Positions 8,500 through 18,343 of a stretch of 64,000 nt of DNA are shown one piece after another. A program made the translations under genes and the position numbers. Every line of letters begins with the position of its first letter. Position 1 is the stretch's first letter. The notes under the pieces are model-generated. The model was not told the DNA's origin and ran no database searches. It worked only from the letters and a program-made list of their open reading frames with translations. Source of the stretch: Comamonas_C sp026954015 (GTDB taxonomy: Bacteria > Pseudomonadota > Gammaproteobacteria > Burkholderiales > Burkholderiaceae_C); assembly GCA_035063785.1 (NCBI GenBank), contig JAPSFS010000005.1, forward strand, positions 1-64,000. The letters run 5' to 3'.

Positions 8500-9777
8500 A
8501 TGTCTGATCCCACCACCCTCCCGCCGCAGCCACCCGATGTGCAAACGGACACCTCCAACGAGGTAGTGATCGCGCGCCAGGCCATCCTCGACGCGAACCG
8601 CACCGTGTTCGGCTACGAACTCTTCGACCGTTCCACCTCCACGGGTGCGCACACCGCGGCCAGCGACGCAGCCATGCTCTTCAACGCCCTCTCGTACGCG
8701 GGCAGTGAATCGCTCGTCGGCCGCAACACCGTCTTCATCAACTGCACCCACGAAAGCCTCATGGGCGCGCACCTGGAGCTGGTGCATCCCGACAAGGTGG
8801 TGCTCGAGGCCAGCGCGCTCGCACCCGACGCCACGCCCGAGGCGATCGAATCCAAGGTCGCGGTGTTCCAGTCGCTCAAGGAGCGCGGATTTCGCCTCGC
8901 GTTCGACCAGAACGTGCTGCGGCGTGGCTATGCGAGCTGGCTGCCCATGGCCACCTTCATCAAGCTGGACATGCTGGCGTTCAAGCCCGAACTCGCGGCG
9001 CCGCTGGTACGGTTCGCCAACGCCAACACCCAGGCCACGCTCGTGGCCGAAAAGGTGGAAACCGCCGAGCAGTACCAGCTGATGGCGGACTTGGGCGTGA
9101 AGCTGTTCCAGGGCTACTGGTTCGCCAAGCCAGCCGTGGTCCACGCCAAGACGGTCCGCCCCTCGCAGGCCGTCATCCTGCAGCTCATCAATCTGGTACG
9201 CAAGCAGGCAACGACGGCAGAAATCGAGGAACTGCTCAAGAAAGACCCGACGCTCTCGTTCAATCTGCTGCGCTTCATCAACTCCTCGGGGTTCGGCCTG
9301 TCGGTGCAGATCACCTCGTTTCGCCACGCGGTGATGATCCTTGGACTCAAGAAGCTCTTCCGCTGGGCCGCGCTGCTGCTCACCACCTCGCGCAACGCCG
9401 AAACGCCGATCGCCGTCGGCCAGACCGCGGTGGTGCGAGGGCGCCTGATGGAGCTCCTGGCTGCAGAACTGCTGACGCCCGAGGAGAGCGACAACGCCTT
9501 CGTCGTCGGTGTGTTTTCGCTGCTGGACGTGATGCTTGGCGTGCCGCTGGACCGCGCGCTCGAAACCGTTTCGCTGCCCGAACCCGTGGTCGAGGCACTG
9601 CTGCACGGTACCGGCATCTATGCACCCTTTCTCGAGCTCACACGTGCCTGCGAAAGTGGAGACGAGGACGCCTTCGCACGCGCGGCGCTGGCACTGCACC
9701 TGTCCAACCACCAGGTCAACATGGCGCACCTGCAGGCGCTCGCCTGGGCCGATGAGCTGACCAGCGGCGCCGAATGA
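8500..9777 (+). CDS. Degenerate EAL-HDOD signalling protein (paralogue 2)
   Basis: A 425-aa protein colinear with the preceding gene. Shared blocks include IARQAI, GYELFDRS, FINCTHESL, LVAEKVETAEQY, LFQGYWFAKP and the HDOD segment TTAEIEELLKKDPTLSFNLLRFINSSG. It likewise lacks an intact EAL motif. The ATG at 8500 is chosen because sequence similarity to paralogue 1 begins soon after it; in-frame sequence upstream is out-of-frame shadow of paralogue 1. The N-terminal ~20 residues are Pro/Thr-rich and differ from paralogue 1. The pair is best explained by a tandem duplication and is probably co-transcribed. Confidence 0.85.
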   Translation: MSDPTTLPPQPPDVQTDTSNEVVIARQAILDANRTVFGYELFDRSTSTGAHTAASDAAMLFNALSYAGSESLVGRNTVFINCTHESLMGAHLELVHPDKVVLEASALAPDATPEAIESKVAVFQSLKERGFRLAFDQNVLRRGYASWLPMATFIKLDMLAFKPELAAPLVRFANANTQATLVAEKVETAEQYQLMADLGVKLFQGYWFAKPAVVHAKTVRPSQAVILQLINLVRKQATTAEIEELLKKDPTLSFNLLRFINSSGFGLSVQITSFRHAVMILGLKKLFRWAALLLTTSRNAETPIAVGQTAVVRGRLMELLAAELLTPEESDNAFVVGVFSLLDVMLGVPLDRALETVSLPEPVVEALLHGTGIYAPFLELTRACESGDEDAFARAALALHLSNHQVNMAHLQALAWADELTSGAE

Positions 9778-9833
9778 CCCGTCACGCCGCCGGGTCACCC
9801 CGATAGCGTCGCACGCCTACCGTTCGCATCGCG

Positions 9834-10751
9834 TCAACCGCGCGGATGGTGCTGCGCATGCAACTGCTTGAGCCGCTCGCGCGCGACGTGCGTGTAGATC
9901 GTCGTCGTTGAAATGTCGGCATGGCCCAGCAGCAACTGCACCACACGCAGATCGGCGCCGTGGTTGAGCAAATGGGTGGCGAAGGCGTGGCGCAGCGTGT
10001 GCGGCGAAATCGGCGCGGTAATCCCCGCCGCCCGCGCATGCTTCTTGACCAGCACCCAGAACATCACCCGTGTCATGCCACGGCCGCGGTGCGTCACGAA
10101 GAGATCGGGCGTCTGTTGTCCGCCGAGGATCGCGCCGCGTGCGTCGGCAAGGTAGCGCCGCAGCCAGTCCCCCGCCACCTCACCCATGGGCACGAGCCGC
10201 TCCTTGCTGCCCTTGCCCAGCACGCGCACCACGCCCTCGGCAAGGCCCAGGTGCAGCACCTTCAGGGCCACCAGCTCGCTCACGCGCAGGCCGCTGGCGT
10301 ACATGAGCTCGAGCATCGCGCGGTCGCGCAGGCCCAGCGGCTGCGCCACATCCGGCGCCGCCAGCAGCGCCTCCACCTGCGCCTGCGTGAGCACGCCGGG
10401 CCGGCGCGGCGGCTGGCGCGCGGCAAGCATGCGCAGCGTGGGGTCGGCCTGCACCATGCCCTGTTGCAGCGCCCAATGGAAGAACCGCCGAAACACCGTG
10501 AGCCTGCGGTTGGCCGTGGTGGCCCGTGTGTGCGCGTGCCGCTCTGCGAAGTAGGCATGCAGCCGTGCCTCGTCGGTCTGCAGCAGCCCCGCGCCCTGTG
10601 CCGCCTGCCAGCGCGCGAGCGCGGCGAGGTCGCGGCGGTAGGCCTGCAGCGTGTTCACGGCCAGGCCGTCCTGCAGCCACAGTGCGTCGGCAAAGCCGTC
10701 GATCAGGCGGGCTTCGGCCTCGCTCAGGGGTGACATGGGGGTATCGGACAT
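9834..10751 (-). CDS. xerD: Site-specific tyrosine recombinase XerD
   Basis: XerD acts with XerC at the dif site to resolve chromosome dimers, under FtsK control. The 305-aa product is of standard length. It has an N-terminal SAM-like core-binding domain (residues ~10-95) and a C-terminal catalytic domain with the full set of residues: Arg in ASGLRVSEL, Lys in GKGSKERLVP, His-x-x-Arg in HTLRHAFATH, His in LLGHADISTT and the nucleophile Tyr in IYTHV. The GKGSKER and HTLRHAFATHLL wording fits XerD better than phage integrases. The gene stands alone, divergent from the TAXI transporter operon, with no mobile-element context. Confidence 0.93.
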   Translation of the reverse strand: MSDTPMSPLSEAEARLIDGFADALWLQDGLAVNTLQAYRRDLAALARWQAAQGAGLLQTDEARLHAYFAERHAHTRATTANRRLTVFRRFFHWALQQGMVQADPTLRMLAARQPPRRPGVLTQAQVEALLAAPDVAQPLGLRDRAMLELMYASGLRVSELVALKVLHLGLAEGVVRVLGKGSKERLVPMGEVAGDWLRRYLADARGAILGGQQTPDLFVTHRGRGMTRVMFWVLVKKHARAAGITAPISPHTLRHAFATHLLNHGADLRVVQLLLGHADISTTTIYTHVARERLKQLHAQHHPRG

Positions 10752-10858
10752 TGCGCGCGAGTGAGGTTTTCAGGGAAATCCCTGCGCCGCCGGGTAGCGT
10801 GAACGCCTGCTCTTGCGCTATTCTGCTCGCTTACTCAATTGGACAAGGAGACACCTCC

Positions 10859-11818
<960 letters not shown>

Positions 11819-11845
11819 GGCCGCCACGCGCACCAAACCCTGGGG

Positions 11846-11868
11846 AAACCGGCGCACGACGCCGGTTT
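11846..11868 (+). terminator. Intercistronic stem-loop after the TAXI binding-protein gene
   Basis: AAACCGGCG and CGCCGGTTT form a perfect 9-bp stem around a 5-nt loop, followed by GTCC rather than a T-run. It is therefore more likely a partial terminator or 3' mRNA-stabilising hairpin than a full terminator, allowing excess expression of the binding protein over the permease. Confidence 0.55.
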
Positions 11869-11903
11869 GTCCATTCTGGCCCACACGCCTTCCGGAGACC
11901 TCC

Positions 11904-13985
11904 GTGACCACCCCCACCCACACCACGCCAGCGGCATCCGCCACCCCTGCCGAGCTGGAGCAGTTGATCGTGCCCACGCACGACAAGCTCGACTGGCGCC
12001 ACGCCGTGTTCTGGGTGGCACTGCTGTTCTCCAGCTTCCAGGTCATCACCGCCGCGTTCAGCCCGCTCTCGAGCCAGGTGGTGCGCGCGATCCACGTCGG
12101 CTTCGTGCTGCTGATGATCTTCCTGATGTACCCAGGGTTCAGCAAGCGTGGCGCGGGCCACAAGCCGCTCGCGTGGCTGCTCGGGCTCGCGGGCTTTGCC
12201 ACCGGCATCTACCAGTGGGTGTTCGAGGTCGATCTCACGCACCGCGCAGGGGATCTCACGCAGGCTGACTGGGTCGCGGGCATCGTGCTGCTGGTGCTGG
12301 TCTTCGAAGCCGCGCGGCGCATGATGGGCTGGGCGCTGCCCATCATCTGCGCGATCTTCCTCGCCTACGGCCTCTGGGGCGAATTCCTTCCCGCGGCACT
12401 GCAGCACCGCGGCTACGGCGCCGACCAGATCGTGAGCGCGCTCTCGTTCGGCACCGAGGGCATCTACGGCACGCCCACCTACGTGTCGTCGAGCTACATC
12501 TTTTTGTTCATCCTGTTCGGTTCGTTCCTGGAGCAGGCAGGAATGATCCAGCTCTTCACCGACTTCGCAATGGGCACCGTGGGCCACACCCGTGGCGGGC
12601 CCGCGAAGGTCGCGGTCATCAGCTCGGGCCTGATGGGCACGATCAACGGCTCGGGCGTCGCCAACGTGGTCACCACCGGGCAGTTCACGATTCCGCTGAT
12701 GAAGCGCTTCGGCTATTCAAGTGCCTTCGCGGGTGGGGTGGAGGCCACGTCGAGCATGGGTGGCCAGATCATGCCGCCGGTGATGGGCGCGGTGGCCTTC
12801 ATCATGGCCGAGACCCTCAACATCCCCTACGTCGAGGTCTGCATCGCCGCGACGATCCCCGCCCTCCTCTATTTCGCCACTGCATTCTGGGTGGTGCACC
12901 TGGAGGCCGGCCGCAAGAACCTGCTCGGCCTGGCCAAGGAAGACTGCCCCAACCCATGGACCGCGGTCAAGCGCCAGTGGTATCTGCTCATCCCGCTGAT
13001 CGGCCTCGTGGTGCTGCTCTTTTCGGGCTACACGCCGCTGTTTTCGGGCACCGTCGGCCTGGGCCTCACGGCCATCCTGATCTTCGGCGCGGCCTGCATG
13101 CAGGGCGTGCGCGGCACGGGCCTGCGCGTGCTGTTCTGGGTGCTGCTCGGGCTCGCGACGGCGGGCTTCTACAAGTTCGGCGTCGGCACCTTCTTCGTGC
13201 TGATCGCGCTGCTCGTGGCGCTCACCTGGGTGCTGCGCACCGGGCAGGATGCGCGCAGGCTCGCGGTGCAGGCCATGGTGGACGGCGCGCACCACGCGCT
13301 CTCGGTAGCGATCGCCTGCGCGCTGGTCGGCGTGATCATCGGCGTCATCAACCTGACCGGCGTCGCCGCCGAGCTGGGCGGCTACGTGATCGCGCTCGGG
13401 CGCGACAACCTGCTGCTCGCGCTGGTGCTCACCATGCTGAGCTGCCTGGTGCTGGGCATGGGCATCCCGACGATCCCGAACTACATCATCACGAGCTCGC
13501 TCGCCGCGCCCATCCTGCTTGAACTCGGCGTGCCGCTGCTCGTCTCGCACATGTTCGTGTTCTATTTCGGCATCATGGCCGACCTTACGCCGCCGGTGGC
13601 GCTCGCCGCGTTCGCAGCGGCGCCGATCGCCAACGAGTCTCCGATGAAAATCGGCGTCACCGCGGTGCGCATCGCCGTGGCCGGCTTCATCATGCCGTAC
13701 ATGGCCGTCTATTCGCCCGAGCTGATGCTGCAGGGCGGCACCTGGGTCGCAACCGCCTACGTGGTGGTCAAGGCGGTGATCGCGATCGGACTCTGGGGCG
13801 CCACCTCGATCGGCTACCTGTTCGCGCCGCTGCACTGGGCCGAGCGCGCGTGGGCATTCGCCGCCGCCTGCCTGCTCGTGGTCGCCGCGCCCTGGACTGA
13901 TGAGATCGGCTTCATCGCCGCCGCGCTGTTCGTGCTGTGGCACCTCTGGCGCACGCGCCGGCCAGCCGCCGGCGCACTGGCCTGA
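11904..13985 (+). CDS. TRAP transporter fused permease (TAXI type, DctQM fusion)
   Basis: A 693-aa polytopic inner-membrane protein that fuses the small DctQ-like and large DctM-like TRAP subunits, as is usual for TAXI systems. It would use an ion gradient to import the substrate captured by the preceding binding protein. The N-terminal ~45 residues are soluble; hydrophobic helices then fill the protein. Typical DctM-like segments are GLMGTINGSGVANVVTTGQFTIP, EATSSMGGQIMPPVMGAVAF and LGMGIPTIPNYIITSSLAAP. It starts at GTG 11904 after a GGAGACC ribosome-binding site. A DUF1850 gene follows 6 nt downstream, a partner typical of this subfamily. Confidence 0.93.
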   Translation: MTTPTHTTPAASATPAELEQLIVPTHDKLDWRHAVFWVALLFSSFQVITAAFSPLSSQVVRAIHVGFVLLMIFLMYPGFSKRGAGHKPLAWLLGLAGFATGIYQWVFEVDLTHRAGDLTQADWVAGIVLLVLVFEAARRMMGWALPIICAIFLAYGLWGEFLPAALQHRGYGADQIVSALSFGTEGIYGTPTYVSSSYIFLFILFGSFLEQAGMIQLFTDFAMGTVGHTRGGPAKVAVISSGLMGTINGSGVANVVTTGQFTIPLMKRFGYSSAFAGGVEATSSMGGQIMPPVMGAVAFIMAETLNIPYVEVCIAATIPALLYFATAFWVVHLEAGRKNLLGLAKEDCPNPWTAVKRQWYLLIPLIGLVVLLFSGYTPLFSGTVGLGLTAILIFGAACMQGVRGTGLRVLFWVLLGLATAGFYKFGVGTFFVLIALLVALTWVLRTGQDARRLAVQAMVDGAHHALSVAIACALVGVIIGVINLTGVAAELGGYVIALGRDNLLLALVLTMLSCLVLGMGIPTIPNYIITSSLAAPILLELGVPLLVSHMFVFYFGIMADLTPPVALAAFAAAPIANESPMKIGVTAVRIAVAGFIMPYMAVYSPELMLQGGTWVATAYVVVKAVIAIGLWGATSIGYLFAPLHWAERAWAFAAACLLVVAAPWTDEIGFIAAALFVLWHLWRTRRPAAGALA

Positions 13986-13991
13986 ACCGGC

Positions 13992-14396
13992 GTGCTCGGC
14001 ATCTGCCTGCTGCTCGCGGCGACGGGCACCGCCGCCCCGGTCTTCGTGCCTGCGCCGCGGTTCACGCTCGCGTGGACGCACTCGATCGAGAAGCAGCGCT
14101 GGGAAGAGGACTACACCGTGCTCGCGCCTGCCACGCCAGGCGCCGCGCCGCGCCTGCAGGCGGGCGAAGCGCGCATCCGCGGATCGGCCGCGGGCATGGA
14201 ACCGCCCGAGGGCGCGGCACTGCGCGACGGCTGGTACCACTACCAACCTACCCCCTGGCCCACGACACCGCTGCGCCTCACCCGCTCGGGTTACACCGCA
14301 GACTTTGACCTGTGCATCGACGGGCGTTGCGAACCCATGGCGCGCTACCTGCCTTCCGACGGCGACATCACGCTACTCGCGCCATGCGAGCATTGA
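13992..14396 (+). CDS. DUF1850 domain-containing protein
   Basis: A 134-aa protein of the DUF1850 family, small proteins that recur next to TAXI-type TRAP permeases and are thought to be auxiliary, with no proven function. It has a hydrophobic N-terminus (LGICLLLAATGTAAPVFV) that may be a signal or anchor, and the conserved core TLAWTHSIEKQRWEEDY. The start is GTG at 13992, 6 nt after the permease stop. The gene is followed 3 nt later by an AEC transporter gene. Confidence 0.85.
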   Translation: MLGICLLLAATGTAAPVFVPAPRFTLAWTHSIEKQRWEEDYTVLAPATPGAAPRLQAGEARIRGSAAGMEPPEGAALRDGWYHYQPTPWPTTPLRLTRSGYTADFDLCIDGRCEPMARYLPSDGDITLLAPCEH

Positions 14397-14399
14397 CCC

Positions 14400-15305
14400 G
14401 TGAACTACGCCGCGCTGCTGCTGCCCGACTTCTCGCTGATCCTGGCGGGCTACCTCATCTGTCGTTTCACGCCGCTCGATCGCGGCATCTGGCACCCGGT
14501 CGAGCGGCTGGTGTACTACTTCCTCTTTCCCATCCTGCTCTTCCTCTCGATCGTCAAGACCCCGATCAACATCGGCGAGGCGTCCAGCCTGATTGCGGCC
14601 GGCCTGCTGCTGAGCGCGGGGGGCATCGCCGCGTCATGGCTGCTGCCGCACCTGCCCCTGCTCGGCCACCGCATCGAGCCGCGCGACCACGCGGGCGCGG
14701 CGCAGATCGCGTTCCGCTTCAACTCCTACATCGCCCTCGCGCTCGCCGCACGGCTGGCGGGTGAAACCGGGCTGCAGATCGTCGCCATCCTCATCGGTGT
14801 CTGCGTGCCGCTCATCAACGTCGCTGCCGTCTGGCCCATGGCGCGGCACAACGACAGCCACATGCTGCGCGAGCTTGCGCGCAACCCGCTCATCATCGCC
14901 ACCGTCACGGGTCTGGCGTTCAACCTCGCGGGCCTGACGCTGCCAGGCTGGCTCACGCCGTCGCTGCAGCGCGTGGGCTCCACCGCGGTGCCGCTCGGCC
15001 TGATGGCCGTGGGCGCGGGCATGCAATGGGGCTCGCTGCAGACGAGTCGCCTGCTTTCGGCGGGTGTGCTCGGCATCCGCCACCTGGTGATGCCGCTCTG
15101 GGCCTGGCTGCTCGCGCGTTTACTCGGCCTCGACCCCGCGCAAGCCACGATCCTCATCGCCTTCGCCGCGCTCCCCACCGCGTCGAGCTGCTACGTGCTC
15201 GCGGTCGAAATGGGCTACCGCGGGCCCTATGTCGCGGGTCTGATCACGCTGTCGCACATCGTCGCGCTCGCAAGCCTGCCGGTGGCGCTGGGGCTGTTGA
15301 CCTGA
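14400..15305 (+). CDS. AEC family transporter (auxin efflux carrier-like)
   Basis: A 301-aa inner-membrane protein of the AEC (auxin efflux carrier) family, with about ten hydrophobic segments. Family members export or exchange small organic acids such as malate, but no substrate can be assigned. Seen motifs include LPDFSLILAGYLICRF at the N-terminus and the C-terminal FAALPTASSCYVLAVEMGY block characteristic of the family. It begins at GTG 14400, 3 nt after the DUF1850 gene, so it is likely the last gene of the TRAP operon. queG converges on it from the other side. Confidence 0.88.
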   Translation: MNYAALLLPDFSLILAGYLICRFTPLDRGIWHPVERLVYYFLFPILLFLSIVKTPINIGEASSLIAAGLLLSAGGIAASWLLPHLPLLGHRIEPRDHAGAAQIAFRFNSYIALALAARLAGETGLQIVAILIGVCVPLINVAAVWPMARHNDSHMLRELARNPLIIATVTGLAFNLAGLTLPGWLTPSLQRVGSTAVPLGLMAVGAGMQWGSLQTSRLLSAGVLGIRHLVMPLWAWLLARLLGLDPAQATILIAFAALPTASSCYVLAVEMGYRGPYVAGLITLSHIVALASLPVALGLLT

Positions 15306-15362
15306 GCGTGAAGTGTCTCTGGCACCCGACACGGACACCGAGAAGCCGAAAGATCCACGCGC

Positions 15363-16460
15363 TCAGTCAGACGGTGTCCAGGACCCCTCCTGGGCCAATG
15401 CCCACGCCACATGCTCGCGTACCAGCGCACTCGGGTGATCGAGCCGCGCGCGCAGCGCGGCGCGTATCGCGTCGGCTTCCTCGCCATGCGCCACGCGCAG
15501 CGCGTTGCCCAGCGCCACGGCCACGTTGCGCAGCCAGCGCTCGTGGTTGATGCGGCGGATGGGCCCGCCTTCGGTGTACTTGAGGAACGTGGCTTCGTCC
15601 CATGCGAACAGATCGACGAGCTGCTGCCCCGCGAGCGGCGTGCGCTCGTCAAAGTCCAGCAAGCTGCTTTTCTGCGCGTATTTGTTCCACGGGCAGATGG
15701 TCTGGCAGTCGTCGCAGCCGTAGACGTGGTTGCCGACCTGCGGGCGCAGCTCCTCGGGCATCGCTTCGTGGTTTTCTATCGTGAGGTAGGAGATGCAGCG
15801 GCGCGCATCGACCACGCCCGTCGCGACGATGGCCTGCGTGGGGCAGACGTCGATGCAGGCGGTGCAGGTGCCGCAGTGGTCCGTCACCGGTTCGGTCGGC
15901 GCCAGCGCGAAGTCCACGTAAATTTCACCGAGGAAGAACATCGAGCCCGCGTCGCGCGAGAGCACCAGCGAGTGCTTGCCGCGCCAGCCCTGGCCGCTGC
16001 GCCCCGCAAGTTCCTTTTCAAGCACCGGGGCGGAATCGGAAAACACGCGGTGGCCGAACGGCCCGATCGCTTCCTGGATGCGGTCGCAGAGCTTTTGCAG
16101 GCGCGCGCGCACCACCTTGTGGTAGTCCCGCCCCCGCGCGTAGAGCGAGACCACGCCCTCGCCGGGCCGCGAGAGCCGCGCGCGCTCAAGCTCGCGCCAG
16201 TCGTCGGGCGTGTCACGCGCAAGGTAGGGCATGCGCGCGGTGATGACGCTCACCGTGCCCGGAATCAGCTCGGCCGGCCGCGCGCGCCTCAGGCCGTGCC
16301 TTTCCATGTAGTGCAGATTGCCGTGGTAGCCCGCAGCCAGCCACGCGAGCAGTCGCGGCTCGGCCGACGAGAGATCGACACCCGCAACACCGATTTGGGA
16401 GAATCCCAACTCGCGCGCCCAAGCGCGGACCTGCGCGAGCAACAGCCTGCCGTCCACCAT
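15363..16460 (-). CDS. queG: Epoxyqueuosine reductase
   Basis: QueG is a cobalamin- and [4Fe-4S]-dependent enzyme that reduces epoxyqueuosine to queuosine in the wobble position of tRNAs for Asp, Asn, His and Tyr. The 365-aa protein contains two ferredoxin-like cysteine clusters, CGTCTACIDVCPT and CDDCQTICPWN, with RRCISYLTIE between them, and a C-terminal HEAT-like tail. The ATG at 16460 is chosen because a -10-like TACAAT lies only 6 nt before it, suggesting a leaderless transcript. The gene is divergent from tsaE with only 15 nt between the two start codons, so at least one promoter must overlap the other gene. Confidence 0.95.
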   Translation of the reverse strand: MVDGRLLLAQVRAWARELGFSQIGVAGVDLSSAEPRLLAWLAAGYHGNLHYMERHGLRRARPAELIPGTVSVITARMPYLARDTPDDWRELERARLSRPGEGVVSLYARGRDYHKVVRARLQKLCDRIQEAIGPFGHRVFSDSAPVLEKELAGRSGQGWRGKHSLVLSRDAGSMFFLGEIYVDFALAPTEPVTDHCGTCTACIDVCPTQAIVATGVVDARRCISYLTIENHEAMPEELRPQVGNHVYGCDDCQTICPWNKYAQKSSLLDFDERTPLAGQQLVDLFAWDEATFLKYTEGGPIRRINHERWLRNVAVALGNALRVAHGEEADAIRAALRARLDHPSALVREHVAWALAQEGSWTPSD

Positions 16461-16466
16461 CGTCCG

Positions 16467-16472
16467 ATTGTA
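16467..16472 (-). promoter_or_regulatory. Candidate -10 box of queG, leaderless arrangement
   Basis: TACAAT on the minus strand sits 6 nt before the queG ATG. Transcription from it would begin at or next to the start codon. No clear -35 box is visible. Confidence 0.4.
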
Positions 16473-16475
16473 GAA

Positions 16476-16979
16476 ATGCCCACGGCACCCCCAGAGAGCC
16501 AGCCCCTCACGCTGCAGTGGCGAACCGAGAGCGACACCGCGCGCTTTGCCGCCCAACTCGCGGCGCTGCCCGCGCTTGCAAACGCCTTCGTTGCGCTGCG
16601 GGGCGACCTGGGCGCGGGCAAGACCACACTCGTGCGCCACCTGCTGCGTGCGCTGGGCGTGACCGGGCGCATCAAGAGCCCGACCTATGCGGTGGTCGAA
16701 CCCTACACGACAGGTAAGCACAGCATCTGGCATTTCGACTTCTACCGCTTCAGCGATCCGCGCGAGTGGGAGGACGCGGGGTTTCGGGACATCTTCACAA
16801 GTCCGGGCCTGAAACTGGCAGAATGGCCACAGAATGCACAAAAGTGTTTGCCAGATGCAGACTTGGAGATTGATATTCAGGTAGAGGATGATGAAAATAG
16901 GCGCGTCACGATGCGTGCGGCCACTCCCAAGGGCCACACGCTACTGAGCGCGTTGGCCCTTGCATGCATGAACACCTGA
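16476..16979 (+). CDS. tsaE: tRNA threonylcarbamoyladenosine biosynthesis ATPase TsaE
   Basis: TsaE is the P-loop ATPase that works with TsaB and TsaD to install N6-threonylcarbamoyl at A37 of ANN-decoding tRNAs. The 167-aa product has the Walker A motif GDLGAGKTT, the SPTYAVVEPY segment and the HFDFYRF motif that define the family. The ATG at 16476 is 15 nt from the divergent queG start; no ribosome-binding site fits in the remaining space, so its 5' UTR, if any, comes from inside queG. It overlaps amiC by 16 nt, a translationally coupled pair common in proteobacteria. Confidence 0.94.
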   Translation: MPTAPPESQPLTLQWRTESDTARFAAQLAALPALANAFVALRGDLGAGKTTLVRHLLRALGVTGRIKSPTYAVVEPYTTGKHSIWHFDFYRFSDPREWEDAGFRDIFTSPGLKLAEWPQNAQKCLPDADLEIDIQVEDDENRRVTMRAATPKGHTLLSALALACMNT

Positions 16980-18322
16980 AGCTCCAGCCCGTGCACCGCC
17001 GCACCTTGCTGCGTGTGGGATCGCTCACCCTGCTGCTGGGTGCGCAGCAGATCGCACGCGGCGCGAGCATCGTGGCGGTGCGCGTCTGGCCCGCGCAAGA
17101 CTATTCGCGCGTCACGATCGAATCGGACCAGGCGCTCACGACCACGCAGACCTTCGTGCCCACGCCTCCGCGCCTGGCGGTCGACATCCACGGGCTGGAC
17201 CTGAACCCGCAACTGCGCGAACTCGTGGGCAAGATCAGGCCCGACGACCCGAACATCGCAGCGATCCGCATCGGCCAGAACCAGCCGGGCATCGTGCGCA
17301 TGGTGCTCGACCTCAAGCACGACGCGCGCCCGCAGGTGTTCTCGCTGCCGCCGGTGGCTGCGTACCGCAACCGTCTGGTGCTGGACCTCTACCCCGCCGA
17401 ACCCCAGGATCCGCTTGCGACGCTGATCGCCGAACGATCCGCACCGCCTGCACCTGCAATCAGCGCGCCTGGCGAGCCCACTGACGACCCGCTGGGCGAG
17501 CTCATCGCGCGCCAGTCGGCGGACGGCCGCCGGGCATCCGCACCTGCCCCCGCGCCGACCGTCGCCCCCGCGCCACCGCCCGCAAGCGCGCGCGGCACCG
17601 ACCGCATCATCATCGTCGCGCTCGACCCTGGTCACGGCGGCGAAGACCCGGGCGCATCCGGCCCGCGCGGCACGCGCGAGAAGGACGTGGTGCTGCAGGT
17701 CGCGCTGCTGCTGCGCGACCGCATCAACGCTTCCAGGGTGGGCGGCAACCCGATGCGCGCGTACCTCACGCGCGACGCGGATTTCTTCGTGCCGCTCGCG
17801 ACCCGCGTGGCCAAGGCGCGGCGCGTGCAAGCCGACCTTTTCGTATCGATCCACGCTGACGCCTTCAGCTCGCCCGACGCGCGCGGCGCGAGCGTGTTCG
17901 CGCTCAGCCAGGGCGGCGCGTCAAGCTCGGCCGCGCGCTGGCTCGCGAACAAGGAAAACCAGGCCGACCTGATCGGCGGCGTGAACGTCGGCGTGCAGGA
18001 CCAGCACGTGCAGCGCGCGATGCTCGACATGAGCACCACCGCGCAGATCAACGACAGCCTCAAGCTCGGCGGCGTGCTGCTCGGCGAGATCGGTTCGATG
18101 GCCAAGCTGCACAAGCCGCGTGTGGAACAGGCGGGTTTCGCAGTGCTCAAGGCGCCCGACATCCCCAGCGTGCTCGTGGAAACCGCCTTCATCAGCAACC
18201 CCGACGAAGAAGCGCGCTTGCGCTCCAGCAGCTACCAGCAGCAGCTTGCCGATGCACTGATGCGCGGCATCCAGCGCTACTTTGCCCGCAACCCGCCCCT
18301 CGCGCGCAGCCGCGCGGTGTGA
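16964..18322 (+). CDS. amiC: N-acetylmuramoyl-L-alanine amidase, AmiC type
   Basis: A periplasmic amidase that cleaves the amide bond between MurNAc and the stem peptide of peptidoglycan to split daughter cells. The 452-aa protein has a twin-arginine-like signal (HRRTLLRVGSLTLLLG), an AMIN domain (residues ~38-140) that would target the septum, a Pro/Ala-rich linker (~150-210) and an Amidase_3 catalytic domain (~215-440). Zinc-site motifs DPGHGGEDPGASG, SIHADAF and the glutamate in VETAFISNPDEE are visible. The Tat-like signal fits AmiC-type enzymes. It overlaps tsaE by 16 nt. Confidence 0.93.
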   Translation: MHEHLKLQPVHRRTLLRVGSLTLLLGAQQIARGASIVAVRVWPAQDYSRVTIESDQALTTTQTFVPTPPRLAVDIHGLDLNPQLRELVGKIRPDDPNIAAIRIGQNQPGIVRMVLDLKHDARPQVFSLPPVAAYRNRLVLDLYPAEPQDPLATLIAERSAPPAPAISAPGEPTDDPLGELIARQSADGRRASAPAPAPTVAPAPPPASARGTDRIIIVALDPGHGGEDPGASGPRGTREKDVVLQVALLLRDRINASRVGGNPMRAYLTRDADFFVPLATRVAKARRVQADLFVSIHADAFSSPDARGASVFALSQGGASSSAARWLANKENQADLIGGVNVGVQDQHVQRAMLDMSTTAQINDSLKLGGVLLGEIGSMAKLHKPRVEQAGFAVLKAPDIPSVLVETAFISNPDEEARLRSSSYQQQLADALMRGIQRYFARNPPLARSRAV

Positions 18323-18343
18323 GCGGCCCCAAGAAAACTTGCC

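Noticed and set aside
9834..10751. The tyrosine recombinase as an integrase of a mobile element
   Set aside because: Motifs and length match XerD, and no att-like repeats, tRNA gene or phage genes are nearby.
12717..14246. A 509-codon minus-strand open frame antisense to the TRAP permease
   Set aside because: Its Arg/Glu/His-rich sequence is the complement of hydrophobic codons in the permease, not a protein.
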